Assembly (NCBI GenBank): GCA_036490215.1
Contig: DASXEH010000069.1
Coordinates: 128,762-192,761 of the forward strand
Direction of reading: 5' to 3'
DNA length: 64,000 nucleotides
Source of the DNA: JASHSH01 sp036490215
GTDB taxonomy: Bacteria > Pseudomonadota > Alphaproteobacteria > Rhodospirillales > Magnetospirillaceae
Every line of letters begins with the position of its first letter. The first letter of the stretch is position 1. The notes beneath the pieces were generated by a model. That model saw only the letters and a list, made by a program, of their open reading frames with translations. It searched no databases and was not told where the DNA came from. The translations under genes and the position numbers were made by a program. Shown one piece after another: positions 52,626 through 61,487 of the stretch.

Positions 52626-53854
52626 GACGCGGACGCGCTCGCGGCCGCTGACGCAGCCGCATCGGCCTTGAACTTGCTACCACGCAAGGTGAACACCGAC
52701 AGTACGAAAGCGATGGCGCCGCAGGCGACGATGCAGAGCACCATCGGCTTTGTCGTGCCGTTGGCAAAGCGACTGCTGGCCGCCATTACGATCGAGCCGG
52801 TCACGAGTTGCAGCGTACCGCCAAGCGACGCAGCGGTCCCGGCGATCGGGCCGTGATGGGCCAGCGACAGGACCGAGGTTACCGGCAATACGACGCCGAG
52901 GAAGGCGTTGCTGATGAAGAACAGCGCGCCCAGCAGCCACAGATTCTCGACACCGGCCGTAGTGGCGATGAGCAAAAGCGCGATCGCGATCGCGTAGCCG
53001 AACATCGCCGGGCGTACCAAGGCATGGAGGCCAAACTTGCCGCCCAGCCATCCTGTCAGCTGTGACGAGGCGAAGAACGCCGCCGCATTGCCGGAGAAGG
53101 CTAGGCTGTAGGCGGTCGTCGACAGATGATAGTGGCCCATCAGAATGAAGGATGAGTTCGCTAGGAAGACGAAGAAGCCGGCGAGCGCGAATGAGGCGAT
53201 GAAGGTCAAGCCCATGAAATGGGTATCGACCAGCAGCAATTTGGTCGCGTCGATCATGCCGCGCATCGTACTGCTTTCGCGCTGATCGGCGTGACGCGTC
53301 TCGCGGATCGAGACCATGACCATGACGAGGCCGAGCAGCGCCAGCGCCATGACCAGCCAGAAGATGGCGCGCCACGATGCGAGCTCGATGATCATGGTGC
53401 CGATCATGGGTGCGAGCAGGGGCGACACGCTGAACACCAGCATCAGCAGCGAGAACAGCTTCGCTTCCTCGACCCCGCTATGCAGGTCACGAACGATGGC
53501 GCGCGCAATCACCGTACCCGCCGCGCCGCCGAGACCCTGGATCAGGCGGAACACGATCAGCGTCTCGATATTATCCGACAGCGCGCAGCCGATGCTGGCC
53601 GCGGCGAACAGGCCGATGCCGAAATAGAGCGGCGGCTTGCGGCCGAACATGTCCGACAGCGGGCCATAGATCAACTGGCCGATCGCGAAGGAGGCGAAGA
53701 ACGCGGTCATGCTCAGCAGCACCCGATCGGAATCCGCATTCAGGCTTTTGCCGATCGAGGGCAGCGACGGCAAATACATGTCGATTGCAAACGGACCGAT
53801 TGCCGTCAGCAGGCCGAGGATCAATGCATTGCGGAGAAAATGACTCTGAGACAT
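52622..53854 (-). CDS. MFS efflux transporter, Bcr/CflA family
   Basis: 410 residues, twelve membrane segments. FAIDMYLPSLPSIGKSL in TM1, GQLIYGPLSDMFGRKPPLYF (motif A), RLIQGLGGAAGTVIARAIVRDL and FSVSPLLAPMIGTMI are typical Bcr/CflA signatures (bicyclomycin, sulfonamide or chloramphenicol export). The C terminus is an Ala/Ser run. The 190 bases to 54044 hold no gene and no strong structure. Confidence 0.92.
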   Translation of the reverse strand: MSQSHFLRNALILGLLTAIGPFAIDMYLPSLPSIGKSLNADSDRVLLSMTAFFASFAIGQLIYGPLSDMFGRKPPLYFGIGLFAAASIGCALSDNIETLIVFRLIQGLGGAAGTVIARAIVRDLHSGVEEAKLFSLLMLVFSVSPLLAPMIGTMIIELASWRAIFWLVMALALLGLVMVMVSIRETRHADQRESSTMRGMIDATKLLLVDTHFMGLTFIASFALAGFFVFLANSSFILMGHYHLSTTAYSLAFSGNAAAFFASSQLTGWLGGKFGLHALVRPAMFGYAIAIALLLIATTAGVENLWLLGALFFISNAFLGVVLPVTSVLSLAHHGPIAGTAASLGGTLQLVTGSIVMAASSRFANGTTKPMVLCIVACGAIAFVLSVFTLRGSKFKADAAASAAASASAS

Positions 53855-54044
53855 TCCAATCCACCCAAACTAAGGCCGCTCTTGTACTGCAGATGGCGTC
53901 TGCCAGTCAGTGCGAATCGCACAGGGGAGCCCCTCGATTTCTCTGATCGAAAGCGGACATTTGGCAAACGCGGCAGCGCCGCGCCGGTTACAGCCGGCAC
54001 AGCGCCCGATCCACGCAATGGATTCAATTTTGTCCGAGGTTATG

Positions 54045-54518
54045 TCAGGCGCTTGCTACGTCTTTCTGTAGTGACGCGCCTAGCTTCTCGAGCAGCCAGC
54101 GCGACCCATCCTCACGGCCCTTCGAGTCGTCGAAGCCGTCGAGGAATACGCCCTGTTCAGTGAAGACGAGCTTGGTATCCTTGCCCACCGCCTTCATCTC
54201 GATCGTCGTAATCGAGACCGAGATGCGTGTCGTATCGAGATACATCTCGTAGGCATAGACGATGCGCTCGTTGGGCACGATGTCGTAGTAGAGGCAGTCG
54301 AAAATGTGCTGCGTGCCGCCCTTTGGTCCGCCGGCGACGTATTCGCGGCCGCCTTCGCGAAAATCAAAGCGCGTGGCGCCGCGCTCCCATTCGTCAGGGC
54401 CTGCGAACCATTTTTCCTTGGCCTTTTGATCGGCGAAAGCCTGGAATACGCGCGCCACCGGCGCGGCATAAGTCTTCTCGATGCTGAAGGTCGCGTGATG
54501 CGTTTTGCGTTCGGTCAT
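54045..54518 (-). CDS. SRPBCC (AHSA1-like) domain protein
   Basis: 157 residues from ATG 54518 with AGGGAGAGCAGA upstream; the open frame before it is the shadow of arsR. Residues 10-150 form an AHSA1/START-like helix-grip fold: FSIEKTYAAPVARVFQAFAD, KEKWFAGPDEW, FREGGREYVAG, YEMYLDTTRISVSI and LVFTEQGVFLDGFDDSKGRE. Binds an unknown hydrophobic ligand. Gene follows arsR by 10 bases; the ArsR-AHSA1 pair is a common alphaproteobacterial two-gene unit. Confidence 0.9.
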   Translation of the reverse strand: MTERKTHHATFSIEKTYAAPVARVFQAFADQKAKEKWFAGPDEWERGATRFDFREGGREYVAGGPKGGTQHIFDCLYYDIVPNERIVYAYEMYLDTTRISVSITTIEMKAVGKDTKLVFTEQGVFLDGFDDSKGREDGSRWLLEKLGASLQKDVASA

Positions 54519-54528
54519 TCTGCTCTCC

Positions 54529-54879
54529 CTATGTCTTCGTCTCGTCCGGCGTCTGGTCCTGCGAGGCCAGATATTCGCCCAAACGGTCGAGGCGGCGCTC
54601 CCACATCGCCCGCCGCTCCGCCACCCACTGTTCGGCCGCGCGCAGTGCTTTGGTCTCGATCCGGCAGGTGCGCACGCGCCCAACCTTCTCGGTCTTCACC
54701 AGCCCGCTGGTTTCCAGAATCTGAAGATGCTGCAGCACTGCGGGCAGCGACATCGCCAAGGGCTTGGCCAACTCGCTGACCGAAGCCGGGCCTCGGCTCA
54801 GGCGTTCGATCATTTCGCGCCGCGTCGGATCGGCGAGGGCCTGAAAGGTCTGGTCGAGTTCGATTGAATAGTTAAGCAT
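54529..54879 (-). CDS. ArsR family transcriptional regulator
   Basis: 116 residues. Winged helix: FQALADPTRREMIERLSRGP, then recognition region ELAKPLAMSLPAVLQHLQIL and wing GLVKTEKVGRVRTCRIE. No Cys metal site of the ArsR/SmtB type is seen, so the ligand is probably not a metal. Likely controls itself and the downstream SRPBCC gene. Confidence 0.93.
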   Translation of the reverse strand: MLNYSIELDQTFQALADPTRREMIERLSRGPASVSELAKPLAMSLPAVLQHLQILETSGLVKTEKVGRVRTCRIETKALRAAEQWVAERRAMWERRLDRLGEYLASQDQTPDETKT

Positions 54880-54955
54880 TTACTTAAGTATCATTCGAGG
54901 CGCTGGGCTGCAAGGGGAAAATGCCCTTATGCGATCAAATAGGCATCGATGCGAT

Positions 54956-55909
54956 TTAAGCGGGGACGATCAGTTCGATCGGCCGTTCGGACAGCGAGAT
55001 TTCAACCGGCAAGCGCGCGACGATGTCGCCATCGCCCTGGATCGGCAGATCGCCTTCAGCTTCGACCGTGACGGTCTGTCCGCATTTGACGACGATGTCG
55101 GACAGCCATGGCATCCGTCCGCTGATGAGAGCGATGCCATAGCGCAGCACGCTCCATGGCCCGCTGCCGGGTAGAAGGCAAACCGAGAGGCGCGGCAAGG
55201 CGAGACTGGCCTCGGGGGCGACGACGAACGGTCCGCCATAATGCCGGCCGCGGCAGACCACGACCCAACGTGCGGCGAAGGCCACACCATCGATCGTGCC
55301 CCGCAGCTTCGGGAACGGATAGCGCCACGCTTCGACGAAGGTACGCACGGCATAGATGCCGCGTCCGATGCGCCGCTTCCATTTCGTGCTGACGCCGGCC
55401 ACCACCGCGCCATCGAAGCCGATGCCCACCATCATCACGAAGTTGCGGCCGTTGATACAGCCGGGCCGCACGGTCAGGCGCTTGTTTCCCGCGATCGCGC
55501 GGGCCGCAGCACGCGGATCGGTGCTGAGACCGATTTCCAGCGCGAGCACATTGGCGGTCCCCAGCGGAATGATTGCCAGCGGCGGAATCGGACCCTGCAC
55601 CGATAGCAGGCCGTTGACCGCTTCGTTGATCGTGCCATCGCCGCCGGCGACAACCACGATACCGCGATCGGTCTTGGCGGCATGGCGGGCGATGCGTTCC
55701 GCGTCGCCGGGCCCTTTTGTCTCGACCACGGTTGCGGTCAATCCGAGTTCGGCGAGCGCGTGAAGCGCCGCGCGCAGCTTCCGATGGCGGCGGCTTCCTG
55801 CGGTGGGATTGAAGATGACGGTGATCTGCCCGGGTTCGATGGCGGCTTGCTCGTCCACATCGTCTGAAGGGAGCGGCGCCGAATCAATCGCGGGAGCAAC
55901 CATGTCCAT
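54956..55909 (-). CDS. Diacylglycerol/lipid kinase family protein
   Basis: 317 residues from ATG 55909 with GGAG upstream (ATG 55903 is an alternative). ATP-binding N-terminal domain: VIFNPTAGSRRHRKLRAAL, VVVAGGDGTINEAVNGLL (GGDGT motif) and PLGTANVLALEIGLS; C-terminal beta domain with NGRNFVMMVGIGFDGAVVAG. It phosphorylates diacylglycerol, sphingoid or a related lipid; substrate unknown. It lies divergent to a phosphoesterase/glycosyltransferase pair, which supports a role in membrane lipids. Confidence 0.9.
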   Translation of the reverse strand: MDMVAPAIDSAPLPSDDVDEQAAIEPGQITVIFNPTAGSRRHRKLRAALHALAELGLTATVVETKGPGDAERIARHAAKTDRGIVVVAGGDGTINEAVNGLLSVQGPIPPLAIIPLGTANVLALEIGLSTDPRAAARAIAGNKRLTVRPGCINGRNFVMMVGIGFDGAVVAGVSTKWKRRIGRGIYAVRTFVEAWRYPFPKLRGTIDGVAFAARWVVVCRGRHYGGPFVVAPEASLALPRLSVCLLPGSGPWSVLRYGIALISGRMPWLSDIVVKCGQTVTVEAEGDLPIQGDGDIVARLPVEISLSERPIELIVPA

Positions 55910-56088
55910 GCACGCTCCGTCTACCGTTGTGCGCGCCGAACGCAAAATGAAGCTTTCGAGTCAGTTTCGTTGAAGAACGATGAAATCTGTCTGAACGCGT
56001 CCCAGATTTATTGACCCGACTCTTCGGCAACACTATAGAAAGCGCCGTCTATACACGCTTTTTTGGTGTGGCACTGGATCATACAGTG

Positions 56089-56979
56089 ATGCAGGAAGAC
56101 GAGGTTAGAACCTACCGGACGATCTGGATCTCCGATATTCACCTCGGTACCCGTGGCTGCAAAGCTGAGTTCCTTCTCGATTTCTTGCGCGTCACCGAAT
56201 CCGAAAATCTCTTCCTCGTCGGCGACATCGTCGATGGCTGGCGGCTGAAGCGCTCCTGGTACTGGCCGCAGGAACACAACGACGTGGTCCAGAAACTGCT
56301 GCGCAAGGCGCGCAAAGGCACCAACGTCACCTTCATTCCCGGCAACCACGACGAGTTCGTGCGGAACTACCTCGAATTCAATTTCGGCGAGGTGCACGTC
56401 TCCAACGATGTGGTCCACACCACCGCCGATGGCCGCAAGCTGCTGGTGATCCATGGCGACCAGTTCGACTCGGTTGTCGCCTATGCCAAGTGGCTCGCCC
56501 ATCTCGGCGACACTGCCTACAACATCGCGATGGAAGTGAATCTCTGGCTGAACTGGGTACGCAAGCATATGGGCCTGCGCTACTGGTCGCTGTCGGCCTA
56601 TCTCAAGCACCGCGTCAAGAACGCGGTCACCTACATCGCCAATTTCGAAGAGGCGATGGCCGAGATGGCGCGGCGCCGCGGCGTCGACGGGGTGGTTTGC
56701 GGCCATATCCATCATGCCGAGCTGCGCAAGATCGGCGACATCCTCTACGCCAATGACGGCGACTGGGTCGAAAGCTGCACAGCGCTGGTGGAGCATTTCG
56801 ACGGACGACTGGAAGTATTGCGCTGGGCGGAAGTCGGCCAGCCAATTGAAACCATGGGGCGGCATCCCGCACTCGCAGGCGAGCCGATGCACGCGGAGGC
56901 CGAAATATGCGCATTGTCCTCATTACCGATGCCTGGAAGCCCCAACTCAATGGCGTGGTCCGTACGCTCGGCATCCTGA
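56089..56979 (+). CDS. UDP-2,3-diacylglucosamine diphosphatase-like metallophosphoesterase
   Basis: 296 residues from ATG 56089 (upstream frame to 56011 lacks a ribosome site). Calcineurin-like metal sites: WISDIHLGTRG (D-x-H), FLVGDIVDGW (GD), FIPGNHDEFVRN (GNHD), LVIHGDQFD (GDQF) and VCGHIHHAELR (GHxH). Resembles LpxH/YbbF-type enzymes of lipid A synthesis, but the insert NLWLNWVRKHMGLRYWSLSA is that of the second alphaproteobacterial group whose substrate is less certain. The 3' end overlaps the next gene by 73 bases, so the last ~24 residues are read in two frames. Confidence 0.85.
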   Translation: MQEDEVRTYRTIWISDIHLGTRGCKAEFLLDFLRVTESENLFLVGDIVDGWRLKRSWYWPQEHNDVVQKLLRKARKGTNVTFIPGNHDEFVRNYLEFNFGEVHVSNDVVHTTADGRKLLVIHGDQFDSVVAYAKWLAHLGDTAYNIAMEVNLWLNWVRKHMGLRYWSLSAYLKHRVKNAVTYIANFEEAMAEMARRRGVDGVVCGHIHHAELRKIGDILYANDGDWVESCTALVEHFDGRLEVLRWAEVGQPIETMGRHPALAGEPMHAEAEICALSSLPMPGSPNSMAWSVRSAS

Positions 56980-57974
56980 AGAGCGAACTCGAGCGGCTGG
57001 GTCACCAGCCCACCTACATCACCCCCGATCTTTTCCGCACCATTCCCTGTCCGACCTACCCGGAGATTCGGCTGTCGCTTGCACCTAGCGGCCGCTTGGC
57101 GCGGATGATCGAAGAGGTGCGTCCCGAGGCGATCCATATCTCGACGGAAGGCCCGCTCGGCTGGGCCGCGCGCGCGCTCTGCCGCCGCCGCGGCTTGCCG
57201 TTCTCGACCGCCTATCACACCAAATTTCCCGAATACATCTATGCCCGCGCGCGTATCCCGCTGTCCTTGTCCTATGGGGTGCTGCGTCGGTTCCATGGTG
57301 CATCTTCTTCAATCATGGTGGCGACGCCGTCGATCGAAGAGGAATTGCGCAAGGCCGGTTTCTCCCGGATGAAGCGTTGGTCGCGCGGCGTCGACACAAC
57401 GTTGTTCCGGCCTCACAACGCCGACGAATTGGCCGCGCTGGCGCCCGAAGCTGCAGCGATGCCCAAGCCGTTGTTTACCTATGTCGGTCGCGTCGCCGTC
57501 GAAAAGAACGTCGGCGCCTTCCTTGCTCTCGATCTGCCGGGCAGCAAGATGGTGGTTGGCGACGGGCCAATGCTCGACGATCTGCGCCGCAAATATCCGG
57601 GCGTGCTGTTCGCCGGTGCACGGCAAGGCGCGGCACTGGGGGCACACTATGCAGCATCGTCCGTTTTTGTGTTTCCCAGCCGCACCGACACTTTCGGCCT
57701 GGTGATGCTCGAAGCGATGGCATCGGGGTTACCGGTCGCCGCTTATCCGGTGCCTGGGCCGCTCGACGTGCTCGTCGATCCGCGCGTCGGCGTGATGGAC
57801 CAGGATCTCGGGAAAGCCGCCCGCGCGGCACTCGAACTCTCGCGTGAAGATGCTCGCAATTACGCGCTGACTTTCAGTTGGGAATCGAGCGCGCGGCAGT
57901 TTCTCTCGAATCTCGCGCCTTTCGATGCTTCGGTTTGGGAAGGCGTGAGCCGGGAAGCGCCGGCGGCCGCTTAG
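56907..57974 (+). CDS. Glycosyltransferase family 4
   Basis: 355 residues. GT-B fold: N-terminal ITDAWKPQLNGVVRTLGILK binds the acceptor; the C-terminal donor site has TYVGRVAVEKNVGAFLAL, MVVGDGPMLDDLRRKYPGV and the E-x7-E motif FPSRTDTFGLVMLEAMASGL. AYHTKFPEYIYARAR is typical of alphaproteobacterial GT4 enzymes making glycolipids. Overlap with the phosphoesterase gene implies coupled expression. Donor sugar and lipid not predictable. Confidence 0.9.
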   Translation: MRIVLITDAWKPQLNGVVRTLGILKSELERLGHQPTYITPDLFRTIPCPTYPEIRLSLAPSGRLARMIEEVRPEAIHISTEGPLGWAARALCRRRGLPFSTAYHTKFPEYIYARARIPLSLSYGVLRRFHGASSSIMVATPSIEEELRKAGFSRMKRWSRGVDTTLFRPHNADELAALAPEAAAMPKPLFTYVGRVAVEKNVGAFLALDLPGSKMVVGDGPMLDDLRRKYPGVLFAGARQGAALGAHYAASSVFVFPSRTDTFGLVMLEAMASGLPVAAYPVPGPLDVLVDPRVGVMDQDLGKAARAALELSREDARNYALTFSWESSARQFLSNLAPFDASVWEGVSREAPAAA

Positions 57975-57993
57975 GCCACCATCCCGATCGCAG

Positions 57994-58605
57994 TTACCGC
58001 TTTTTACCGTCGTCATTGGAGCACGGACCGGTGTGGCTGCGCCGCTGAACATCCCCACTGGGATCGTAAACGCGATCGAATGATGATTGCGAAAACATGC
58101 GAAACGGTTTTCCTAAATTGCTGCTCACATGGATGGCCCCGCGCGATTGGGCCGTCATCGCGTCGTAGCTGATCCCCATCCCGTCCTCTTGGTACATATC
58201 CGCCGAGACGAGAATCGTCGACGTGTTGATCAGCCACGTTCCCTTGCCGATCGGATATTGATCACGCTCGTTGTTCTCGGACCTGATCGTGATCTGGGTC
58301 GGACTGTCGAGGCGCCAATGAAAGCTGTCATAGCTTTTCCCAGGCAGGCAGATCGTCTCACCGCCGATCACGACCTCATGTGCGATATCGCTGCCATTCG
58401 CGAGATAGATCGTCGTCTCGATCGGCACGATCCAATCGATGATAAGCGTCCCCGCCAAAAGCCCACCGAAGACGATGAAACCCAGCCACCATACTGGATT
58501 GACGTCCCGCTCGGTAAAGGCCGAGGCACGCGACAGTCCGAGTCCCAGGGTCAATAAACCGAAGGCACCTCCGGACAAGTACATAATCCAATCAATGAAA
58601 TCCAT
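57994..58605 (-). CDS. Unknown membrane-anchored protein
   Basis: 203 residues from ATG 58605 (an in-frame start at 58635 is possible). Two membrane segments: IDWIMYLSGGAFGLLTLGLG (~3-24) and VWWLGFIVFGGLLAGTLIID (~37-56), then a soluble beta-rich domain (~60-203) with two Cys (GGETICLPGK and the C-terminal TGPCSNDDGKKR), presumably periplasmic. I recognise no family. Single gene convergent with the glycosyltransferase. Confidence 0.6.
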   Translation of the reverse strand: MDFIDWIMYLSGGAFGLLTLGLGLSRASAFTERDVNPVWWLGFIVFGGLLAGTLIIDWIVPIETTIYLANGSDIAHEVVIGGETICLPGKSYDSFHWRLDSPTQITIRSENNERDQYPIGKGTWLINTSTILVSADMYQEDGMGISYDAMTAQSRGAIHVSSNLGKPFRMFSQSSFDRVYDPSGDVQRRSHTGPCSNDDGKKR

Positions 58606-58710
58606 TGATGCGGCCCACCCCCCGGTCAGGCTCACTCAGTTATACCCGATCGGCACCATTTCGGTACCGTCGGATCGAGGTAAGTGTGTGGAAAGCCGAA
58701 GAGGCGCGGC

Positions 58711-59814
58711 TTAGACGGCCTTCGGCTGCCGTGCCAACCATTCCTCGACACGCGGCGCCAACGCGCCCCAGGTCACCATTTGCGCCTGCAGCATGTGGTC
58801 TTTGTTCTGATGCATATGCACCAGCCCTTCGACCGGACGGCGCAAGACCTCCTTGGCCGATTGCGGCAGCGTCAGGAGCTGGACCAATTTCGGGCCGAAG
58901 GTGGCACGCAGCACCTGCATCAGCACGTCGGTGCGGTCGATGTTGAGGCGCTGCATCTCCAGCAGATTTTCTTTGGCGATATAGGCCAGGCTGTCGGCAT
59001 AGGTGCGCATGACGGCCTTGTCCATGGTCCCGACCTGCATGAAGAAATTCTCGTCGCGGGCCATGAAGTCATAGAATTTCGGGCCGAGGATGCTGCGGAA
59101 GAACGCATACATGTCCTTCGGCCAATAGAGCGCACCCTGCATCGCAGCAGGGCGCACTTCCAGCAGACTGGTGAATTCGGGCCCCAGAGCCGCCCGTGCC
59201 TTGCGGATCTGGTTGTAGTCGAACTTGGCCAATTCGCGCACCGCGATAGGCGTGCGCAGCGCGAGAAGATTTTCGCCCAATTCGGACAATTGCTGCAGCG
59301 TCAGGTCGGCGTAATCGGCCAGGAGCGGTAATTGCCAGTCAAACGCTATGAAGCTCAGGATTTCGCGCAGCGCACGCGGATCGCGCCGCTCGACGCGTTC
59401 CGTCACCTGCGTCTTCTCTTTAAAAAAACCGAAGCGCTTGGTGGTGACGGTCTTGGTCACCATCTGGTCGTCATCGTCCTCCAGGAAGAGGTGACGCGCG
59501 CAGGTCTTCACCATCAACTGTTGCACTTGCGCCAAAGAGACGCCGCAAACGAGTGCTTTGTCGGGATCGTTTGCCGTGATCGCGCGGCCATCGTAACCAA
59601 CGACGATATCGGAGTAGAGAGCGGGATTGGTACGGAAGGTCTTGATATAGGCGGCCAGTAATTCCGGCTCGTGCAGAATCTCGACGTGGTTGATGCCCGG
59701 CTGGAATTTGCCTTCCGACTGGAAAATCTCAAGGATCTTGCGAACGCCGACCAGAATCGCCCGCTTGGTGTCGGGCGGAATTTCGATCGCGGGCGGTGGT
59801 TTGGGCAATGCCAT
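58711..59814 (-). CDS. Conserved-looking protein of unknown function
   Basis: 367 residues, soluble, mostly helical, no signal peptide. Features: Pro-rich N terminus (ALPKPPPAIEIPP), a basic/acidic patch LFLEDDDDQMVTKTVTTKRF near 110-130, and helical stretches RDPRALREILSFIAFDWQLP and NLLEMQRLNIDRTDVLMQVL. Codon use matches the chromosome, so it looks native. I recognise no domain. No operon partner: the neighbours are 76 bases away (convergent-like spacing downstream) and 320 bases upstream. Confidence 0.65.
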   Translation of the reverse strand: MALPKPPPAIEIPPDTKRAILVGVRKILEIFQSEGKFQPGINHVEILHEPELLAAYIKTFRTNPALYSDIVVGYDGRAITANDPDKALVCGVSLAQVQQLMVKTCARHLFLEDDDDQMVTKTVTTKRFGFFKEKTQVTERVERRDPRALREILSFIAFDWQLPLLADYADLTLQQLSELGENLLALRTPIAVRELAKFDYNQIRKARAALGPEFTSLLEVRPAAMQGALYWPKDMYAFFRSILGPKFYDFMARDENFFMQVGTMDKAVMRTYADSLAYIAKENLLEMQRLNIDRTDVLMQVLRATFGPKLVQLLTLPQSAKEVLRRPVEGLVHMHQNKDHMLQAQMVTWGALAPRVEEWLARQPKAV

Positions 59815-60134
59815 GCGCTCAAGCCTAATTGCGTTCGTATTGCGCCAGATACGCAGACAACCTGCGCGCGGCGGAAACGCCGATCGTCGGATTACAAACT
59901 CTCGTCACCATGGTGAGCCGACCCCTTTGGCCCGACGCCGCATACTGGCCTTCAACCCTCAGACCCAGCACAAAATTCGTATGCATTGTTGGCGAGACAT
60001 TTGGCATTCCTTGGACCCCGCGTCAATCAACCTTTCCAACATTAAATACCTATATTTACTTATATGCATGGTGCTGCATGCATATGAACCACGCGAATGG
60101 CTCGCCACCAAATTAACGGCTCACCCGGGCAGTT
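59815..60134. other. Intergenic region with an inverted repeat
   Basis: About 320 bases without a supported gene. A perfect 9-bp inverted repeat, ATATGCATG (60063-60071) and CATGCATAT (60078-60086), has a 6-base spacer. It lies in an AT-rich stretch about 250 bases before the unknown gene and just after the lipoprotein gene. No T-run follows on either strand, so an operator is more likely than a terminator. Confidence 0.45.
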
Positions 60135-60419
60135 CTAATCCGCGCGATGATACCCCTTACGCTCCATGCAATCGGATACCAATGCGCCGAAATGATGGCG
60201 CTGCTCGCTGTGATCGACCATTTGCATCGGCGTATCGTCCCGCTCTGTCCCGGGCGAAGTATAGGCCTGTGGACCCATATCTTCCTCGGACTCGCGACGG
60301 CATTGCTGCTCGTCGGCCCGTTCTATTGCCGGCGGCAGATTTGGATTTTGCCAAGCCGGCGATTGCGCGCAACCGGCAAGTAAAGCAAGAGCAAATAAAA
60401 GATTTTGCCGAACGCGCAT
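60135..60419 (-). CDS. Small lipoprotein
   Basis: 94 residues from ATG 60419. Type II signal peptide with lipobox: MRVRQNLLFALALLAGCAQS, cleavage before Cys17. The mature part is short and hydrophilic (PNLPPAIERADEQQCRRESE ... SDCMERKGYHRAD) with two further Cys that could pair. Periplasm-facing lipoprotein, function unknown. The EQQC/SDCMERKGY pattern is common in small proteobacterial lipoproteins. Confidence 0.75.
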   Translation of the reverse strand: MRVRQNLLFALALLAGCAQSPAWQNPNLPPAIERADEQQCRRESEEDMGPQAYTSPGTERDDTPMQMVDHSEQRHHFGALVSDCMERKGYHRAD

Positions 60420-60535
60420 CACGACCACGACGTAATTGACTAACGTTTCTATATCGCCACATTCGACGCGGGCGCCGCAACCGCAAACCGGTAGCGATGT
60501 GCTTGTTTACCAAGATACTCGCGCGGAGTGTAAAA

Positions 60536-60871
60536 ATGACTATCACCCACGACGAATTCGAAAAAGTAGACATCCGCGTCGGAACCATTGTTGCCGCAGA
60601 GCCCTTCCCCGAGGCACGAAAGCCGGCCATCAAACTGGTAATCGACTTTGGGCCAGAGATCGGTACGCGTAAAAGCTCGGCGCAGATCACCGTTCATTAC
60701 GATCCGGCCCGTCTGATCGGTCGTCAAGTTGCCGCTGTAGTCAACTTTCCGCCGCGTCAGATCGGCAAATTCATGTCTGAGGTGCTGACGCTCGGCTTTC
60801 CCGACGAACAGGGCGCCGTGGTGCTGATCGCGCCCGATCTGAATGTCCCCAACGGGGGTAGATTGTTCTGA
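60536..60871 (+). CDS. csaA: tRNA-binding protein CsaA
   Basis: 111 residues from ATG 60536 with GGAG upstream; an in-frame ATG at 60497 is less likely. Single tRNA-binding OB fold: FEKVDIRVGTIVAAEPFPEA, ARKPAIKLVIDFGPEIGTRK and SAQITVHYDPARLIGRQVAA, ending VLIAPDLNVPNGGRLF. The length is that of CsaA dimers, reported to have chaperone and tRNA-binding activity. Probably single-gene transcript. Confidence 0.93.
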   Translation: MTITHDEFEKVDIRVGTIVAAEPFPEARKPAIKLVIDFGPEIGTRKSSAQITVHYDPARLIGRQVAAVVNFPPRQIGKFMSEVLTLGFPDEQGAVVLIAPDLNVPNGGRLF

Positions 60872-60975
60872 AATCCCCGTCGTTGTTGCGCCGCAGCAGG
60901 GTCGGTATACTCGCCAACCCTAAAGCGCCGGCGGGAATTGGCGCGGATAAAATGTAAAAGGGATGGCGCGTTCCA

Positions 60976-61404
60976 ATGAGCAATATTCACGGGATGTTTC
61001 TTGAGGATTTGAAAGTCGGCATGGATGCGGTCATGGCCCGCACGGTGACCGATGCCGATATCGTGCTGTATGCGGGTGTATCGGGCGACACGAATCCGAT
61101 CCATCTGAACCAGGAATATGCCGCCACCACGATATTCAAGACGCGGATCGCGCATGGCATGTTGTCTGCGGGCTTCATATCGGCGGTGCTGGGCACCAAG
61201 CTGCCTGGTCCGGGTGCGGTTTATGTCTCGCAGACCCTCCGCTTCAAGGCACCGGTGCGGGTCGGTGATACGGTGACCGCCCGTGTCGAAGTCACTGAGA
61301 TCGCCATGGATCGCAAACGTGCCAGCTTCAAGACTGAATGCCTGGTGGGGGGTAAGGTGGTGATCGAGGGCGACGCGGTTCTCATGATTCCTAGCCGCGT
61401 CTAG
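60976..61404 (+). CDS. MaoC family (R)-specific enoyl-CoA hydratase
   Basis: 142 residues. Hot-dog fold with catalytic Asp/His: YAGVSGDTNPIHLNQEYA (D and H) and TRIAHGMLSAGFISAVLG. PhaJ-like size. It hydrates trans-2-enoyl-CoA to (R)-3-hydroxyacyl-CoA, feeding PHA or lipid metabolism. No PHA genes are adjacent. Confidence 0.92.
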   Translation: MSNIHGMFLEDLKVGMDAVMARTVTDADIVLYAGVSGDTNPIHLNQEYAATTIFKTRIAHGMLSAGFISAVLGTKLPGPGAVYVSQTLRFKAPVRVGDTVTARVEVTEIAMDRKRASFKTECLVGGKVVIEGDAVLMIPSRV

Positions 61405-61487
61405 CTGAGCCGCGCAACCGTGGGGTTGCGCTCTGCCCGGCAATCGCCTACCCGTAACCCCCGGTTTTCTCGGATTCAGCCTTGTCC

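Noticed and set aside
59825..60007. Small minus-strand gene of 60 codons before the unknown gene
   Set aside because: No ribosome site, no recognisable composition and no conserved motif; not enough to support a gene or leader peptide.
60063..60086. Inverted repeat as a transcription terminator
   Set aside because: It is AT-rich and lacks a following T-run on either strand.
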